Source: an uncultured Lachnospiraceae bacterium (GTDB lineage: Bacteria; Bacillota; Clostridia; Lachnospirales; Lachnospiraceae). From it: a stretch of 15,733 nt of DNA. Both the position numbers and the translations under genes were made by a program. The stretch is from assembly GCA_946549155.1 (NCBI GenBank), contig CAMNQN010000052.1:1-15733 (forward strand), written 5' to 3'. Below are positions 1-7,480 of this stretch, one piece after another. Position 1 is the stretch's first letter. Every line of letters begins with the position of its first letter. Under the pieces are notes generated by a model. That model saw only the letters and a list, made by a program, of their open reading frames with translations, searched no databases and was not told the DNA's origin.

Positions 1-106
1 TAAAATTTCGGGAGAGCTGGCAGCCCTCAAGGCTGACAGCTCAGGGGCACTGAGCCGGGAAATCATCAGGATTTCCCGGCGAATTTCCCCGGTGCCCGAA
101 ATTTTA
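1..106. repeat. Nested inverted repeat, possibly a structured RNA or MITE-like element
   Basis: Twelve-base outer arms at 1-12 and 95-106 are perfect reverse complements. Inside lie a hairpin at 14-42 (6+5 bp around one G/A mismatch, loop 26-30) and an 11-bp hairpin at 54-80 (loop 65-69). A further pairing of 45-50 with 92-97 would compete with the outer stem. The element sits about 135 bases past the stop of the hydrolase gene, so it could fold at the 3' end of the importer operon's transcript. It has no T-run and is not a standard terminator. The left arm may run off the window edge. Confidence 0.6.
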
Positions 107-120
107 GCCCGTCTCCATCT

Positions 121-212
121 TAGTTTTTCTTGGCATCCGGAGCTATTTTCCAGAGGTATGTGGCCCTGCCGTCCCGCCTCATCCTGCGTCCGGGTAATTA
201 ACAAAACACGAA
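121..212 (+). repeat. Dispersed 92-base intergenic repeat, left copy
   Basis: This stretch aligns without gaps to the reverse complement of 15642-15733, with 17 mismatches in 92 positions by hand count. The two ends are best conserved (3 mismatches in the first 34 bases, 1 in the last 18). The mismatches do not follow a protein-coding pattern: in the only long open frame (minus strand) eight fall on codon position 2. It is therefore treated as a non-coding repeat. It abuts the nested inverted repeat at 1-106, and the two may be parts of one larger element. Confidence 0.6.
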
Positions 213-241
213 TTTATAGGATTAATTGTCATCCCGCATTT

Positions 242-1156
242 TCATACGCATTGCTGAAAAAATCTCTTTAATGACGCAGCAAGCTTTTCCGGCGCTTCAA
301 GAGCCAATGAATGACCGCAATTTTCATAAACTTCATTTTGAATAACATGAGCTGCAACCTCTTTCATTTGCTCTTCAACCGTCCCTCCAAAAAATTCAGG
401 TGCTCCAATGGTCATTACCGGCATTTCTATTTTCTTTCTGCGTAACTCTTTATTTATTTCCGCATTTTTAAAAGCAGCCCGATATGTCTCCAGACATCCC
501 CGAAGTCCTCCAGGTTCTTTCAGATGAGCAGTCCATTCCCGAATACAGTCTTCTGAAATAGCATTCGGATTGCAGGTTTCTGCTTTCATCCACCATGGCC
601 AAAAATCATCTTCATGTCCTGCAATTAACATTTCAGGGACATTCTGCATCCAGAAAAACGGAATATGCCACTGCCATGTCCCATTCTGGTCAAATTGGCG
701 TCTGACATTTTCTTTCGTGAAGAATGACATTCGATCAAGCGCATCTCCTGATAATAGCATCTCGCAAAATGACAATGCTTTTACCTTATCCGGATTGATG
801 GCAGCTAGCACATATGCAAATTCGGCTCCTCTGTCTTCTCCATGGACAAAATATTTTTCAAAACCAAGCTGTTCCATAAGTTCAGTCAAATCTCTTGCGT
901 TTGTCATTGAATCATATCCGTCAGAGGCCGTAGGTTTATCCGTATCTCCAAATCCCCGTAAATCCGGAGCAATAACCGTATACTGATCCGTTAGCAACGG
1001 AATTAGCTTATACCAATAATAATGGGTTTTGGGAGTCCCATGAAGCAGAAGGAGCGGCTCTCCCTCCCCAGCCATAACATAGTGCATACGAATACCATTT
1101 ACACGGCTTCTTCTATGTTGTACCGGATGATTATTATGATCATAAATTTCTGGCAT
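242..1156 (-). CDS. Alpha/beta hydrolase, haloacetate dehalogenase / epoxide hydrolase type
   Basis: The 304-residue protein has the alpha/beta hydrolase layout. An oxyanion-hole motif HGTP lies at 39-42, DLRGFGDTDKP at 65-75, the nucleophile elbow GEDRG at 106-110 (D108 as nucleophile) and the base H282 in CGHSLALEAPE. An Asp nucleophile followed by Arg-Gly is typical of fluoroacetate/haloacetate dehalogenases and epoxide hydrolases, not esterases, which use Ser. The catalytic acid is less clear: where dehalogenases have Asp after strand 6, this protein reads FCE (130-132), so E132 or E254 may serve. There is no signal peptide, so it should be cytoplasmic. It is the last gene of the importer operon, 32 bases after the ATPase gene, which suggests it acts on the imported compound. 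The substrate cannot be read from the sequence. Confidence 0.85.
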   Translation of the reverse strand: MPEIYDHNNHPVQHRRSRVNGIRMHYVMAGEGEPLLLLHGTPKTHYYWYKLIPLLTDQYTVIAPDLRGFGDTDKPTASDGYDSMTNARDLTELMEQLGFEKYFVHGEDRGAEFAYVLAAINPDKVKALSFCEMLLSGDALDRMSFFTKENVRRQFDQNGTWQWHIPFFWMQNVPEMLIAGHEDDFWPWWMKAETCNPNAISEDCIREWTAHLKEPGGLRGCLETYRAAFKNAEINKELRRKKIEMPVMTIGAPEFFGGTVEEQMKEVAAHVIQNEVYENCGHSLALEAPEKLAASLKRFFQQCV

Positions 1157-1188
1157 AATAAGACCTTCTTTCTTCTATATTTATATAG

Positions 1189-2712
1189 TTAATAGGAATG
1201 CATAATGTGAAGAAGTCCCTTCTCCGTAAATAATTCGTCTCCTCTTTTCACTTCAGCAATTTGTTTGCCATTACTAATTACAATAATTCTACTGCATATA
1301 TTCAACAGTTCCCGCGTCTCCGGTGAATAGATCATAAGGCCCTTTCCCTGATTTTTCTCCTCAAGAAGTAAATCATAAATTTCATTTTTCGCTTTAATGT
1401 CAATTCCTCTTGTAGGTTCATCAATTAATACAATTTTCGAATCACGAAACAGCCATTTTGCTACCACCACTTTCTGCTGATTGCCGCCCGAAAGGAATTT
1501 GACCTGCTGCATTGGTCCGGACGTTTTAACAGACAGTTTTCCAATATACTCTTTTGCTACATCTTTCATTCTTCTTTTGTTCAGAAAACCACTGCTGTTT
1601 TTTACTTTGTTCAGAGACGCAATCAAAATATTTTCCTGAATAGAACGATTCATGGCCAATCCCTCATTTTGCCGGTCATTGGTAATCATACAAATTCCCC
1701 GCTTAATGGCCTCTTCCGGGCATTTTGCCTTCAACGGCTGCCCTTCCATGCAAAGCGTTCCTGAATCATACTGCATGATACCAAAAATCGAATACATGAG
1801 TTCTGTGATACCGGAACCCTTCAGTCCTGCCAGACCAATAATTTCATTTTCATAAAGCTTTATGGAAATATCACTGAACATATTATGTTTCGAAATATGG
1901 TTCATGTCAAGCAATACGTTCTCGCTATGTTCTGCCAGAGTACGTTCGGAATATTCTCCTTTCCACTGCGTCTCTCCCAGCATAAGATTAATGATATCCT
2001 TTTCCTTCAGCTCACTCTGCTGTTTATCAAAAATTCCCGCTACTTTTCCATCGCGCAAAACATATACCCGATCACTGATTTGAACAATTTCCCTTATCTT
2101 ATGGCTAATAAAAATAATTCCGATTTTGCTCTTCTTCAGCTCTGCAATGATCTCAAAAAGATGCTCTACTTCTCTCTGATTTAATGCAGCAGTGACCTCA
2201 TCCAGAATTAACAGCTTTTTCTTCATGATCATAACTTTTGCAATGGAAACAACTACCTTGCTTACAATGCTTAAATCCTGCACCGTTTTGGTCACATCCA
2301 CATCAAATCCAAGCTGCTGCATAATCTCCTGGCTTTCCCTGATCATTTTCTTTCTGTCAAGAAGGCCATTACTTTTCTTCGGTTCACGATTAAGAAAAAT
2401 ATTTTCATAAACCTTCATGTTCTCACACAAAGACGGTTCCTGATGTACCATTCCGATTGCCAGACGTTCCGCAACATTCGGATCCTTGATATTCACCTGT
2501 TTGCCTTCAAAAAAGATTTCTCCTTCATCCATTTTGTGAACACCGGCCACAATGTTCATTAATGTTGACTTCCCAGCACCATTTGAACCAATAATCGTTA
2601 CTATTTCGCCTGCATGAACTTCGAAATCAATCCCCTTTAAAACCGGAACATTGTTAAAAGCTTTATGGATATTTTTCATACAAAGCAGATCATTTTGTTT
2701 TTCGTTTGTCAT
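1189..2712 (-). CDS. Sugar-type ABC importer ATPase with two nucleotide-binding domains (RbsA/MglA family)
   Basis: The 507-residue protein has two ABC domains in tandem, as in RbsA, MglA and XylG. Domain 1 has Walker A GSNGAGKST (42-50), Q-loop Q91, Walker B LLILDE (167-172) and H-loop H204. Its signature is degenerate, LSIVSK at 147-152 in place of an LSxGxQQ form, and the usual DEPTAAL is DEVTAAL. Domain 2 has a canonical signature LSGGNQQK (407-414) and Walker B IVLIDEPTRG. Its Walker A position, GLKGSGITE (297-305), lacks the lysine, as is usual in this family. One composite ATP site (Walker A of domain 1 with signature of domain 2) therefore looks intact and the other dead. The start follows GGAGAGG at good spacing, 15 bases after the upstream permease gene. 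It would power the two permeases encoded just upstream. Confidence 0.93.
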   Translation of the reverse strand: MTNEKQNDLLCMKNIHKAFNNVPVLKGIDFEVHAGEIVTIIGSNGAGKSTLMNIVAGVHKMDEGEIFFEGKQVNIKDPNVAERLAIGMVHQEPSLCENMKVYENIFLNREPKKSNGLLDRKKMIRESQEIMQQLGFDVDVTKTVQDLSIVSKVVVSIAKVMIMKKKLLILDEVTAALNQREVEHLFEIIAELKKSKIGIIFISHKIREIVQISDRVYVLRDGKVAGIFDKQQSELKEKDIINLMLGETQWKGEYSERTLAEHSENVLLDMNHISKHNMFSDISIKLYENEIIGLAGLKGSGITELMYSIFGIMQYDSGTLCMEGQPLKAKCPEEAIKRGICMITNDRQNEGLAMNRSIQENILIASLNKVKNSSGFLNKRRMKDVAKEYIGKLSVKTSGPMQQVKFLSGGNQQKVVVAKWLFRDSKIVLIDEPTRGIDIKAKNEIYDLLLEEKNQGKGLMIYSPETRELLNICSRIIVISNGKQIAEVKRGDELFTEKGLLHIMHSY

Positions 2713-2727
2713 GGCTACACCTCTCCA

Positions 2728-3756
2728 CTATACTTCGACAATATTCAGTTTCTTTAACCGCTTACTATCGCTCCTCTTATGAAAAATTGCGAACATAACA
2801 ATAAAAATGCCATTCACAAAGGTCTTATGATACTGCATAGCCCCAATCATACTCATTACACTTGATAAAACTGCCATAAACAATGCCGCTTTGACCGTAT
2901 TTTTCACCTCACCAACGCCGCCGTTCAACGAAATGCCTCCTATAATTGCAATCGCAAGCGCAGTCATTTCATATCCTGTCGTTTGTGTAACGTCAATAGA
3001 CTGGAGTTTCGATACGAATATCAATCCCGTCAATCCGGAAAGGAAACCACTAATAATATACATGATAAATTTCCATTTTCCCCCATTAATACCGCAAAGT
3101 CTTGCAGAATTCAAGTTTCCACCTGTGGCATACAGTCGCATTCCAAACTTTGTACTGTTGCAAAGGATGATAAAAAGGATCGAAATAGCAAGAAACAGCA
3201 ACAGGCAAACCGGTATAACTTCTGCTATTCTCATTCCACCAAGGATCCCGGAACCTTCTACACGGGTCATAAAAAGAGGAGTCCCTTTCGTCACAATATA
3301 TCCAATCCCTGTCACTATATACTGTACTCCAATCGTCGCAACAAAAGCCGGGATATGCCCAATAACAACTAAAATGCCATTAACAGCCCCAATCAATGTG
3401 GATATACATAAGGTCAAAACAATTATCATCCACCAGGGTGAAGTCACATATCCGCCTCTTACGGTTCCGACCCCTGTCATCCCTTTATATATGGCGTCTG
3501 AAAGATAAATAGCCAGGGCCGGAGATACTACCGCATTAATGCCAACTGTCAAATCAATCTCCGCCGACAAAAGGACTAAAGTCTCCGCAATGGCCAGTGT
3601 TCCGTAAATAGCCCAGGTATATAAAATGACAGAAATATTATTTGCAGACAGGAATGTATTTCTTAATATTTGACCGATGACTGCCATAATAATAATGGCC
3701 AGCCAAAGCATATTCTTACCAGCGAATACCTTAATTTTATTTAAATGATTGTCCAT
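2728..3756 (-). CDS. Sugar-type ABC importer permease (RbsC family), second of two
   Basis: The 342-residue protein is hydrophobic throughout, with roughly eight to ten membrane segments. It carries the RbsC-family signature LSAEIDLTVG near residue 63 (usual form LSGEIDLSVG) and the late motif AIIGGISLNGGVGEV near 268. It has a basic C-terminal tail (HKRSDSKRLKK). A clear GGAGGGGG ribosome binding site lies about 5 bases before the ATG. It sits between the other permease gene (17-base gap) and the ATPase gene (15-base gap). The two permeases are diverged paralogues, so the channel is probably a heterodimer instead of the RbsC homodimer. Confidence 0.92.
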   Translation of the reverse strand: MDNHLNKIKVFAGKNMLWLAIIIMAVIGQILRNTFLSANNISVILYTWAIYGTLAIAETLVLLSAEIDLTVGINAVVSPALAIYLSDAIYKGMTGVGTVRGGYVTSPWWMIIVLTLCISTLIGAVNGILVVIGHIPAFVATIGVQYIVTGIGYIVTKGTPLFMTRVEGSGILGGMRIAEVIPVCLLLFLAISILFIILCNSTKFGMRLYATGGNLNSARLCGINGGKWKFIMYIISGFLSGLTGLIFVSKLQSIDVTQTTGYEMTALAIAIIGGISLNGGVGEVKNTVKAALFMAVLSSVMSMIGAMQYHKTFVNGIFIVMFAIFHKRSDSKRLKKLNIVEV

Positions 3757-3773
3757 TGTCCCCCTCCTGCCTG

Positions 3774-4745
3774 TTATTCTTTCTTTACCGTAGTAATACC
3801 ATACAGCAAAACCGCCAAAATAATCATGACACCCTTCAAAGTCGTGGAAACATACGTGCCAAGTCCGGCAATCGCCATCATATTCTGCAAAAGAGAAATC
3901 GTCAGAAAGCCAAGCAGAGTACCCACTTCCGTACCTTTTCCACCAGCAAGCGAAATTCCTCCGAGAACCGCCATAGAAATTGCCGTCACATCATACCCGT
4001 CGCCAATCTGTACAGTTGAACTTCCCAGTTGTCCCGCAAGTAAAACCCCTGAAACGGCAGCCAGCAGTCCGCTTATGGTAAAGCAGACAATTTTAATTCT
4101 GTCGATATTCACACCGCTCATCCATGCCGCTCTCTTATTTGCTCCCGTATAATAAATCCAGGAACCAAATTTTGTTTTTCGAAGCACAATTTCAAATACC
4201 AGCGCAAAAACAAGACAGAAAAAAAGGGGAATCGGTATAATCTTAAAAATATTACCCGTTCCAAGTCTTTGAGTAACCGGATACAAATCCGTAATATATT
4301 TTTTCTGTGCTCTGACTAATATGGAAGCAAAACCCTTATATACGGATGTCATACCTATTGTAATCATAAGAGAGGCAACCTTAGATTTTGTGACAATTAT
4401 ACCATTCAAAAAACCTGCAAAAATGCCAGTAATGCAAGCTGTAAGAAGCGCTCCCGGTTCCGATATGTCATAAACTTTCGCCGCAACCGCCATGGCCAAT
4501 GTCATGATTGCCCCCACAGAAACATCCATTTCTCCAGTAAGAATAACAAGGCTCAGACCAACTGCGACAATACCTCCCGGCGCATAAATGCGAAGTAAAT
4601 TTTCAAGATTTTTGGGTTGAAAAACCTTGGGAATGAACACTGCTGATACCAGCAATAAAACTGCAAGAATAATCGCAGAAATAAGAAGCCCCTGTGTTTT
4701 TTCCATTAAGTTTCTTATTTTTGAGCATTTTGCCATTTTTTCCAC
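3774..4745 (-). CDS. Sugar-type ABC importer permease (RbsC family), first of two
   Basis: This integral membrane permease of about 323 residues carries the family motifs LTGEMDVSVG and, later, AVLGGISLAGGKGTEVG. The open frame extends upstream to an ATG at 4799, but that start has no ribosome binding site and lies inside an intercistronic hairpin (4771-4819). A GTG at 4745 follows AAAGGTGGG at 6-7 bases and gives a normal RbsC-type N-terminus, so it is preferred. An ATG at 4736 is a second choice. The gene lies downstream of the binding-protein gene and is followed after 17 bases by the second permease gene. Confidence 0.9.
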   Translation of the reverse strand: MEKMAKCSKIRNLMEKTQGLLISAIILAVLLLVSAVFIPKVFQPKNLENLLRIYAPGGIVAVGLSLVILTGEMDVSVGAIMTLAMAVAAKVYDISEPGALLTACITGIFAGFLNGIIVTKSKVASLMITIGMTSVYKGFASILVRAQKKYITDLYPVTQRLGTGNIFKIIPIPLFFCLVFALVFEIVLRKTKFGSWIYYTGANKRAAWMSGVNIDRIKIVCFTISGLLAAVSGVLLAGQLGSSTVQIGDGYDVTAISMAVLGGISLAGGKGTEVGTLLGFLTISLLQNMMAIAGLGTYVSTTLKGVMIILAVLLYGITTVKKE

Positions 4746-4770
4746 TGTTACCCACCTTTCCCTACCTGCT

Positions 4771-4819
4771 ATGATATCCGGCGCCCTGCCATCAAACAAT
4801 TGTAAGGACGCCGGATCAT
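4771..4819 (-). promoter_or_regulatory. Intercistronic hairpin between binding-protein and permease genes
   Basis: An 8-bp GC-rich stem pairs 4776-4783 with 4809-4816. With a 2-base bulge it can be redrawn as 11 bp, pairing 4771-4775 with 4815-4819. It lies just after the binding-protein stop codon and just before the permease ribosome binding site. It has no T-run, so RNA stabilisation or partial attenuation is more likely than full termination. In importer operons such hairpins often keep binding-protein mRNA more abundant than permease mRNA; applying that here is inference. Confidence 0.5.
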
Positions 4820-4851
4820 AACACGCCAGATAAACTATGACCTAAAAAGCA

Positions 4852-6246
4852 TTATGAGTTGCTTTCTGATTTATAATCAGGACCGGAAGCATACTGATAC
4901 CACTCTGACGTTTTCAAAGACTGAATACCAAAAATCGTATCTCCCTCAGGAGTTACAAACGGAATATTGGGAATTGCAATATCCTTTGCAAGCTCTTCTC
5001 CTTCTAATAATTTAATAATATAACGTACACCGACATCACCTACCAGCGGCGTATACGGGCAATCCACATCCACAAGACCATTATCAAGAAATGCAAAAGA
5101 TTCCTTCGTATCATCAATAGCCGTCACAATGATCTTTTTGCCCTCTTCCCTTGAGTTCCAACGATCTGCGCCGTTCAATGCCTGAACAACCGCCGGTGTC
5201 TGTGTAAGACCTTCTGAAAAGATTGCGTCAATGTCATCATACTGCTGAAGCGCATTCTGAACGTTAATCAATGACTGTTCCGAATCATCATTATCAAAAT
5301 AGGACTGAAGAATATGAATATCCGGGAAATAAGAAATAACTTTTAAGAAGTAACCTGCTCTCTGTGTATCCGCCGTAACGCCTGCCGCTTTACGGAAAAG
5401 AACCAAATTACCTTCAATCCCTTCCTCATTGGCCTCCTGAGCAAGTTTCCATACCAGATATGCTCCACATTGCGCCCCATTAGCAGGGAAATTACCGCTT
5501 ACACGTCCATTCACCTCTTCATATCCGCAGAGTCTGTCAACCGTAACAATCGGAATACCCGCTTCAACCGCTTTCTGCGCAGGCTCTAAGGTAGCAGCTT
5601 CTGTTCTGGGCCAAAGAAGAATTGCATCCACATTCTGGGAAATCAGCATATCAATCGCGTCAGAACATCCGTCAGAATCCAGGCCATAATCCATCCACAC
5701 CAATTCAACGTTGGAATGTCTTCCAGCTTCATAATAAATGGAATCATACAAATTACCCATCCAGGAATCAATCGCGCTGATTGCAACAACGCCTATTTTA
5801 TAAGTTTTATCCGGATCACCAATCGGGCCTTCCTCTACCGCCATATAATTTGTATATGCCATTTTCAAATTAGTATTGCCGGTATACTCTCCTGTAATTT
5901 CAGTACCATCTCCCAGCTGCCAGGCATAATCCCCGTATACTTCCCCTTCCGGTGTCTGATCAATGTAAATATCAAGTGCATCATTCATATAAAGATCATA
6001 TGCTTCCTGATTCGCAGTGGAAATCGGCAATTTAATAAAAAACTGAATGCACTGGTCACTGGTAAGTCCTCTGTCTGGAAGGGATTTAAAAAAATTATAG
6101 GCATCCATTCCAGAAAGAGCTGCACATTCTTCTACAAGTGCATCAACATCTACGGCTTCTTCCGCCAAAACGGTAATTTGAGTTCCCGCCATGGATGTAA
6201 TTGTCATAGCAGCCGCAAGTAATAAGTTCATCATCTTTTTCTTCAT
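4852..6246 (-). CDS. Secreted sugar-type ABC substrate-binding protein, periplasmic-binding type 1 fold
   Basis: The 464-residue protein has a basic N-terminus and hydrophobic core forming a signal peptide, with a probable signal peptidase I site after VLA (28). The ligand-binding domain starts near residue 148 (TYKIGVVAISAIDSW) and shows features of the ribose/galactose-binding group: a first-strand motif, SQNVDAILLWP, AGIPIVTVDR, then GVTADTQRAGYF. Two points are odd. There is no lipobox Cys, although binding proteins of Gram-positive importers are normally lipid-anchored. About 115 residues precede the fold (roughly 30-145, acidic and rich in aromatic residues) and are not part of the standard domain. 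The gene lies between the dehydrogenase and permease genes and should deliver substrate to the two permeases. The ligand is unknown. Confidence 0.9.
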   Translation of the reverse strand: MKKKMMNLLLAAAMTITSMAGTQITVLAEEAVDVDALVEECAALSGMDAYNFFKSLPDRGLTSDQCIQFFIKLPISTANQEAYDLYMNDALDIYIDQTPEGEVYGDYAWQLGDGTEITGEYTGNTNLKMAYTNYMAVEEGPIGDPDKTYKIGVVAISAIDSWMGNLYDSIYYEAGRHSNVELVWMDYGLDSDGCSDAIDMLISQNVDAILLWPRTEAATLEPAQKAVEAGIPIVTVDRLCGYEEVNGRVSGNFPANGAQCGAYLVWKLAQEANEEGIEGNLVLFRKAAGVTADTQRAGYFLKVISYFPDIHILQSYFDNDDSEQSLINVQNALQQYDDIDAIFSEGLTQTPAVVQALNGADRWNSREEGKKIIVTAIDDTKESFAFLDNGLVDVDCPYTPLVGDVGVRYIIKLLEGEELAKDIAIPNIPFVTPEGDTIFGIQSLKTSEWYQYASGPDYKSESNS

Positions 6247-6295
6247 AGTGTTTTCCCTTTCTTATTATAAAATATTTCTTAACACCTTCGCTCTA

Positions 6296-7075
6296 TTAAT
6301 AAATGGTAAATCCTCCGTCCACCACCAGATCTTCGCCGGTGATCATATTCGCCTCATCGCAGGACAGAAACAAAACTGCCGCTGCAATTTCATCTGTTTC
6401 CGCAAAACGATGCGCCGGAATTTTTTCAATCATATCCGTTTTTACTTTTCCCTGCCATGCTTTTTCACCCATATAAGTGTTCACCACTGTAGGAGCTACG
6501 CCATTCACATTGATTCCATACTCCGCCCACTCCAGAGCACACACCTTAATCATACCCACAAGAGCCGCTTTACTCATGGTGTAACCCACGTGTTTGTTGA
6601 TAGCGATAAAATCCGCTTGAGAGGTAATGCAGACAATTTTTCCGCCTTTCCCCTGTTTGATCATCTGATTTGCCACTGCCTGGCAAACACGGAATACACC
6701 CACCGCATTAATTGCAATATGTTTTTCCACATTAGCTATCTCGATATCCGTCGCTCGATACAGATCCACAAATCCGGGCATAGCCGCCAGAATATTCACC
6801 TCTCCAAAAGTTTCCAGCACCTTTGCCATCATTTGATCCACACTTTCCTGGCTTGTAACATCACATTTCACACCAATAGTTTCCACTGCAAAATCTTTTT
6901 TAATGGACTCGGCCACCTCCAAACAATTATCCTTGCAGTCAACAATAGCTACCTTAGCACCTTTGCCCGCATACATTCTGGCTGTTGCTTCACCGATTCC
7001 TCCAGCCCCACCAACCACAATAGCTGTTTTGTCTTTTAGAGTGAATTCCCCTGTTACCTTTTTGTACCCGATCAT
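6296..7075 (-). CDS. Short-chain dehydrogenase/reductase, probably a polyol or sugar dehydrogenase
   Basis: The 259-residue protein is a classical SDR. Its Rossmann glycine motif is VGGAGGIGEA at 21-30, and D46 after strand 2 favours NAD(H) over NADP(H). The structural N123 is in INAVG, the catalytic S152 in ITSQAD, and Y165 with K169 in YTMSK. The C-terminal MITGEDLVVDGGFTIY is typical. The usual NNAG motif is replaced by AAMPG (97-101). It is the first gene of the operon, with GGGAGG 8 bases before the ATG and a consensus promoter about 60 bases upstream. An SDR in front of a sugar-type importer often oxidises the imported sugar or polyol, so a hydroxyl oxidation is the best guess. Confidence 0.9.
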   Translation of the reverse strand: MIGYKKVTGEFTLKDKTAIVVGGAGGIGEATARMYAGKGAKVAIVDCKDNCLEVAESIKKDFAVETIGVKCDVTSQESVDQMMAKVLETFGEVNILAAMPGFVDLYRATDIEIANVEKHIAINAVGVFRVCQAVANQMIKQGKGGKIVCITSQADFIAINKHVGYTMSKAALVGMIKVCALEWAEYGINVNGVAPTVVNTYMGEKAWQGKVKTDMIEKIPAHRFAETDEIAAAVLFLSCDEANMITGEDLVVDGGFTIY

Positions 7076-7095
7076 GTTTTATTCCTCCCGTTTCC

Positions 7096-7110
7096 TTTAT
7101 TGAATTTAGT
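7096..7110. promoter_or_regulatory. Probable operator for the LacI-type repressor, downstream of the operon promoter
   Basis: The word TTTATTGAATTTAGT differs at one position from the reverse complement of 8617-8631, in front of the repressor gene. Its core is an imperfect dyad of form ACTnAATTnAGT. It lies roughly 15-30 bases after the expected transcription start, where a bound repressor would block elongation. Its centre is about 43 bases, near four helical turns, from the promoter palindrome at 7142-7153. Confidence 0.55.
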
Positions 7111-7131
7111 GTTTTCACTCAACATATTTTG

Positions 7132-7160
7132 ATTATACACGCTAAATATTTAGTTGTAAA
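7132..7160 (-). promoter_or_regulatory. Promoter of the dehydrogenase-importer-hydrolase operon with a palindrome in its spacer
   Basis: On the minus strand a -35 box TTTACA (7155-7160) and a -10 box TATAAT (7132-7137) are 17 bases apart. The spacer contains the perfect 12-base palindrome CTAAATATTTAG (7142-7153). Its half-site resembles that of the putative operator at 7096-7110, though the dyad spacing is two bases longer. A repressor bound there would exclude RNA polymerase. Confidence 0.75.
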
Positions 7161-7237
7161 TACTGTATTATATACAAAATTTTTAGTTCTTTTTTGTTTA
7201 GATTTACATAAACATTTTGAGCCTCCTGAATTTTCTA

Positions 7238-7350
7238 TAGGGAAATGCTGATTAATTCAGCATTTCCCTAAAACCTCCGGTGGATTTGCAAGGGAAATTG
7301 CTGCTTCGCAGCGCAAATCCGGCACGGGAAACGCTTTAATCAGCGTTTCC
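7238..7350. repeat. Nested inverted repeat with alternative pairings
   Basis: There is a perfect 14-bp hairpin at 7238-7270 (loop 7252-7256). A second structure at 7282-7320 has 8-bp arms around an inner 5-bp hairpin (7300-7312). A third, 9-bp hairpin lies at 7327-7350 (loop 7336-7341). The left half of the first hairpin (7241-7254) can also pair with the right half of the third (7337-7350) over 14 positions with one wobble, closing the whole element. It lies between the repressor terminator and the operon promoter and is outside both transcripts as drawn. It resembles the element at 1-106 in design, not in sequence. Confidence 0.6.
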
Positions 7351-7398
7351 ATAGACATTTATTATCAGGCTTCCCTATTAGACATCCTATAATTTCAC

Positions 7399-7459
7399 AA
7401 AAAACTGCTGTATCGCATTCCATCAGACTTTTATTCTGACTTTATACAATACAGCAGTT
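7399..7459 (-). terminator. Rho-independent terminator of the repressor gene
   Basis: On the minus strand an 11-bp stem pairs 7449-7459 with 7403-7413, with a small inner hairpin in the loop, and ends in a run of six T (7399-7404). It begins about 22 bases after the repressor stop codon and separates the repressor gene from the operon downstream. Confidence 0.8.
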
Positions 7460-7480
7460 CTGCTTTTATACAATAAATTT

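Noticed and set aside
1..212. Open frame on the minus strand through the repeat and nested inverted repeat (containing LENSSGCQEKLRW)
   Set aside because: Second-codon-position changes dominate between the two repeat copies, there is no ATG or ribosome binding site, and the stem-loops explain the lack of stops.
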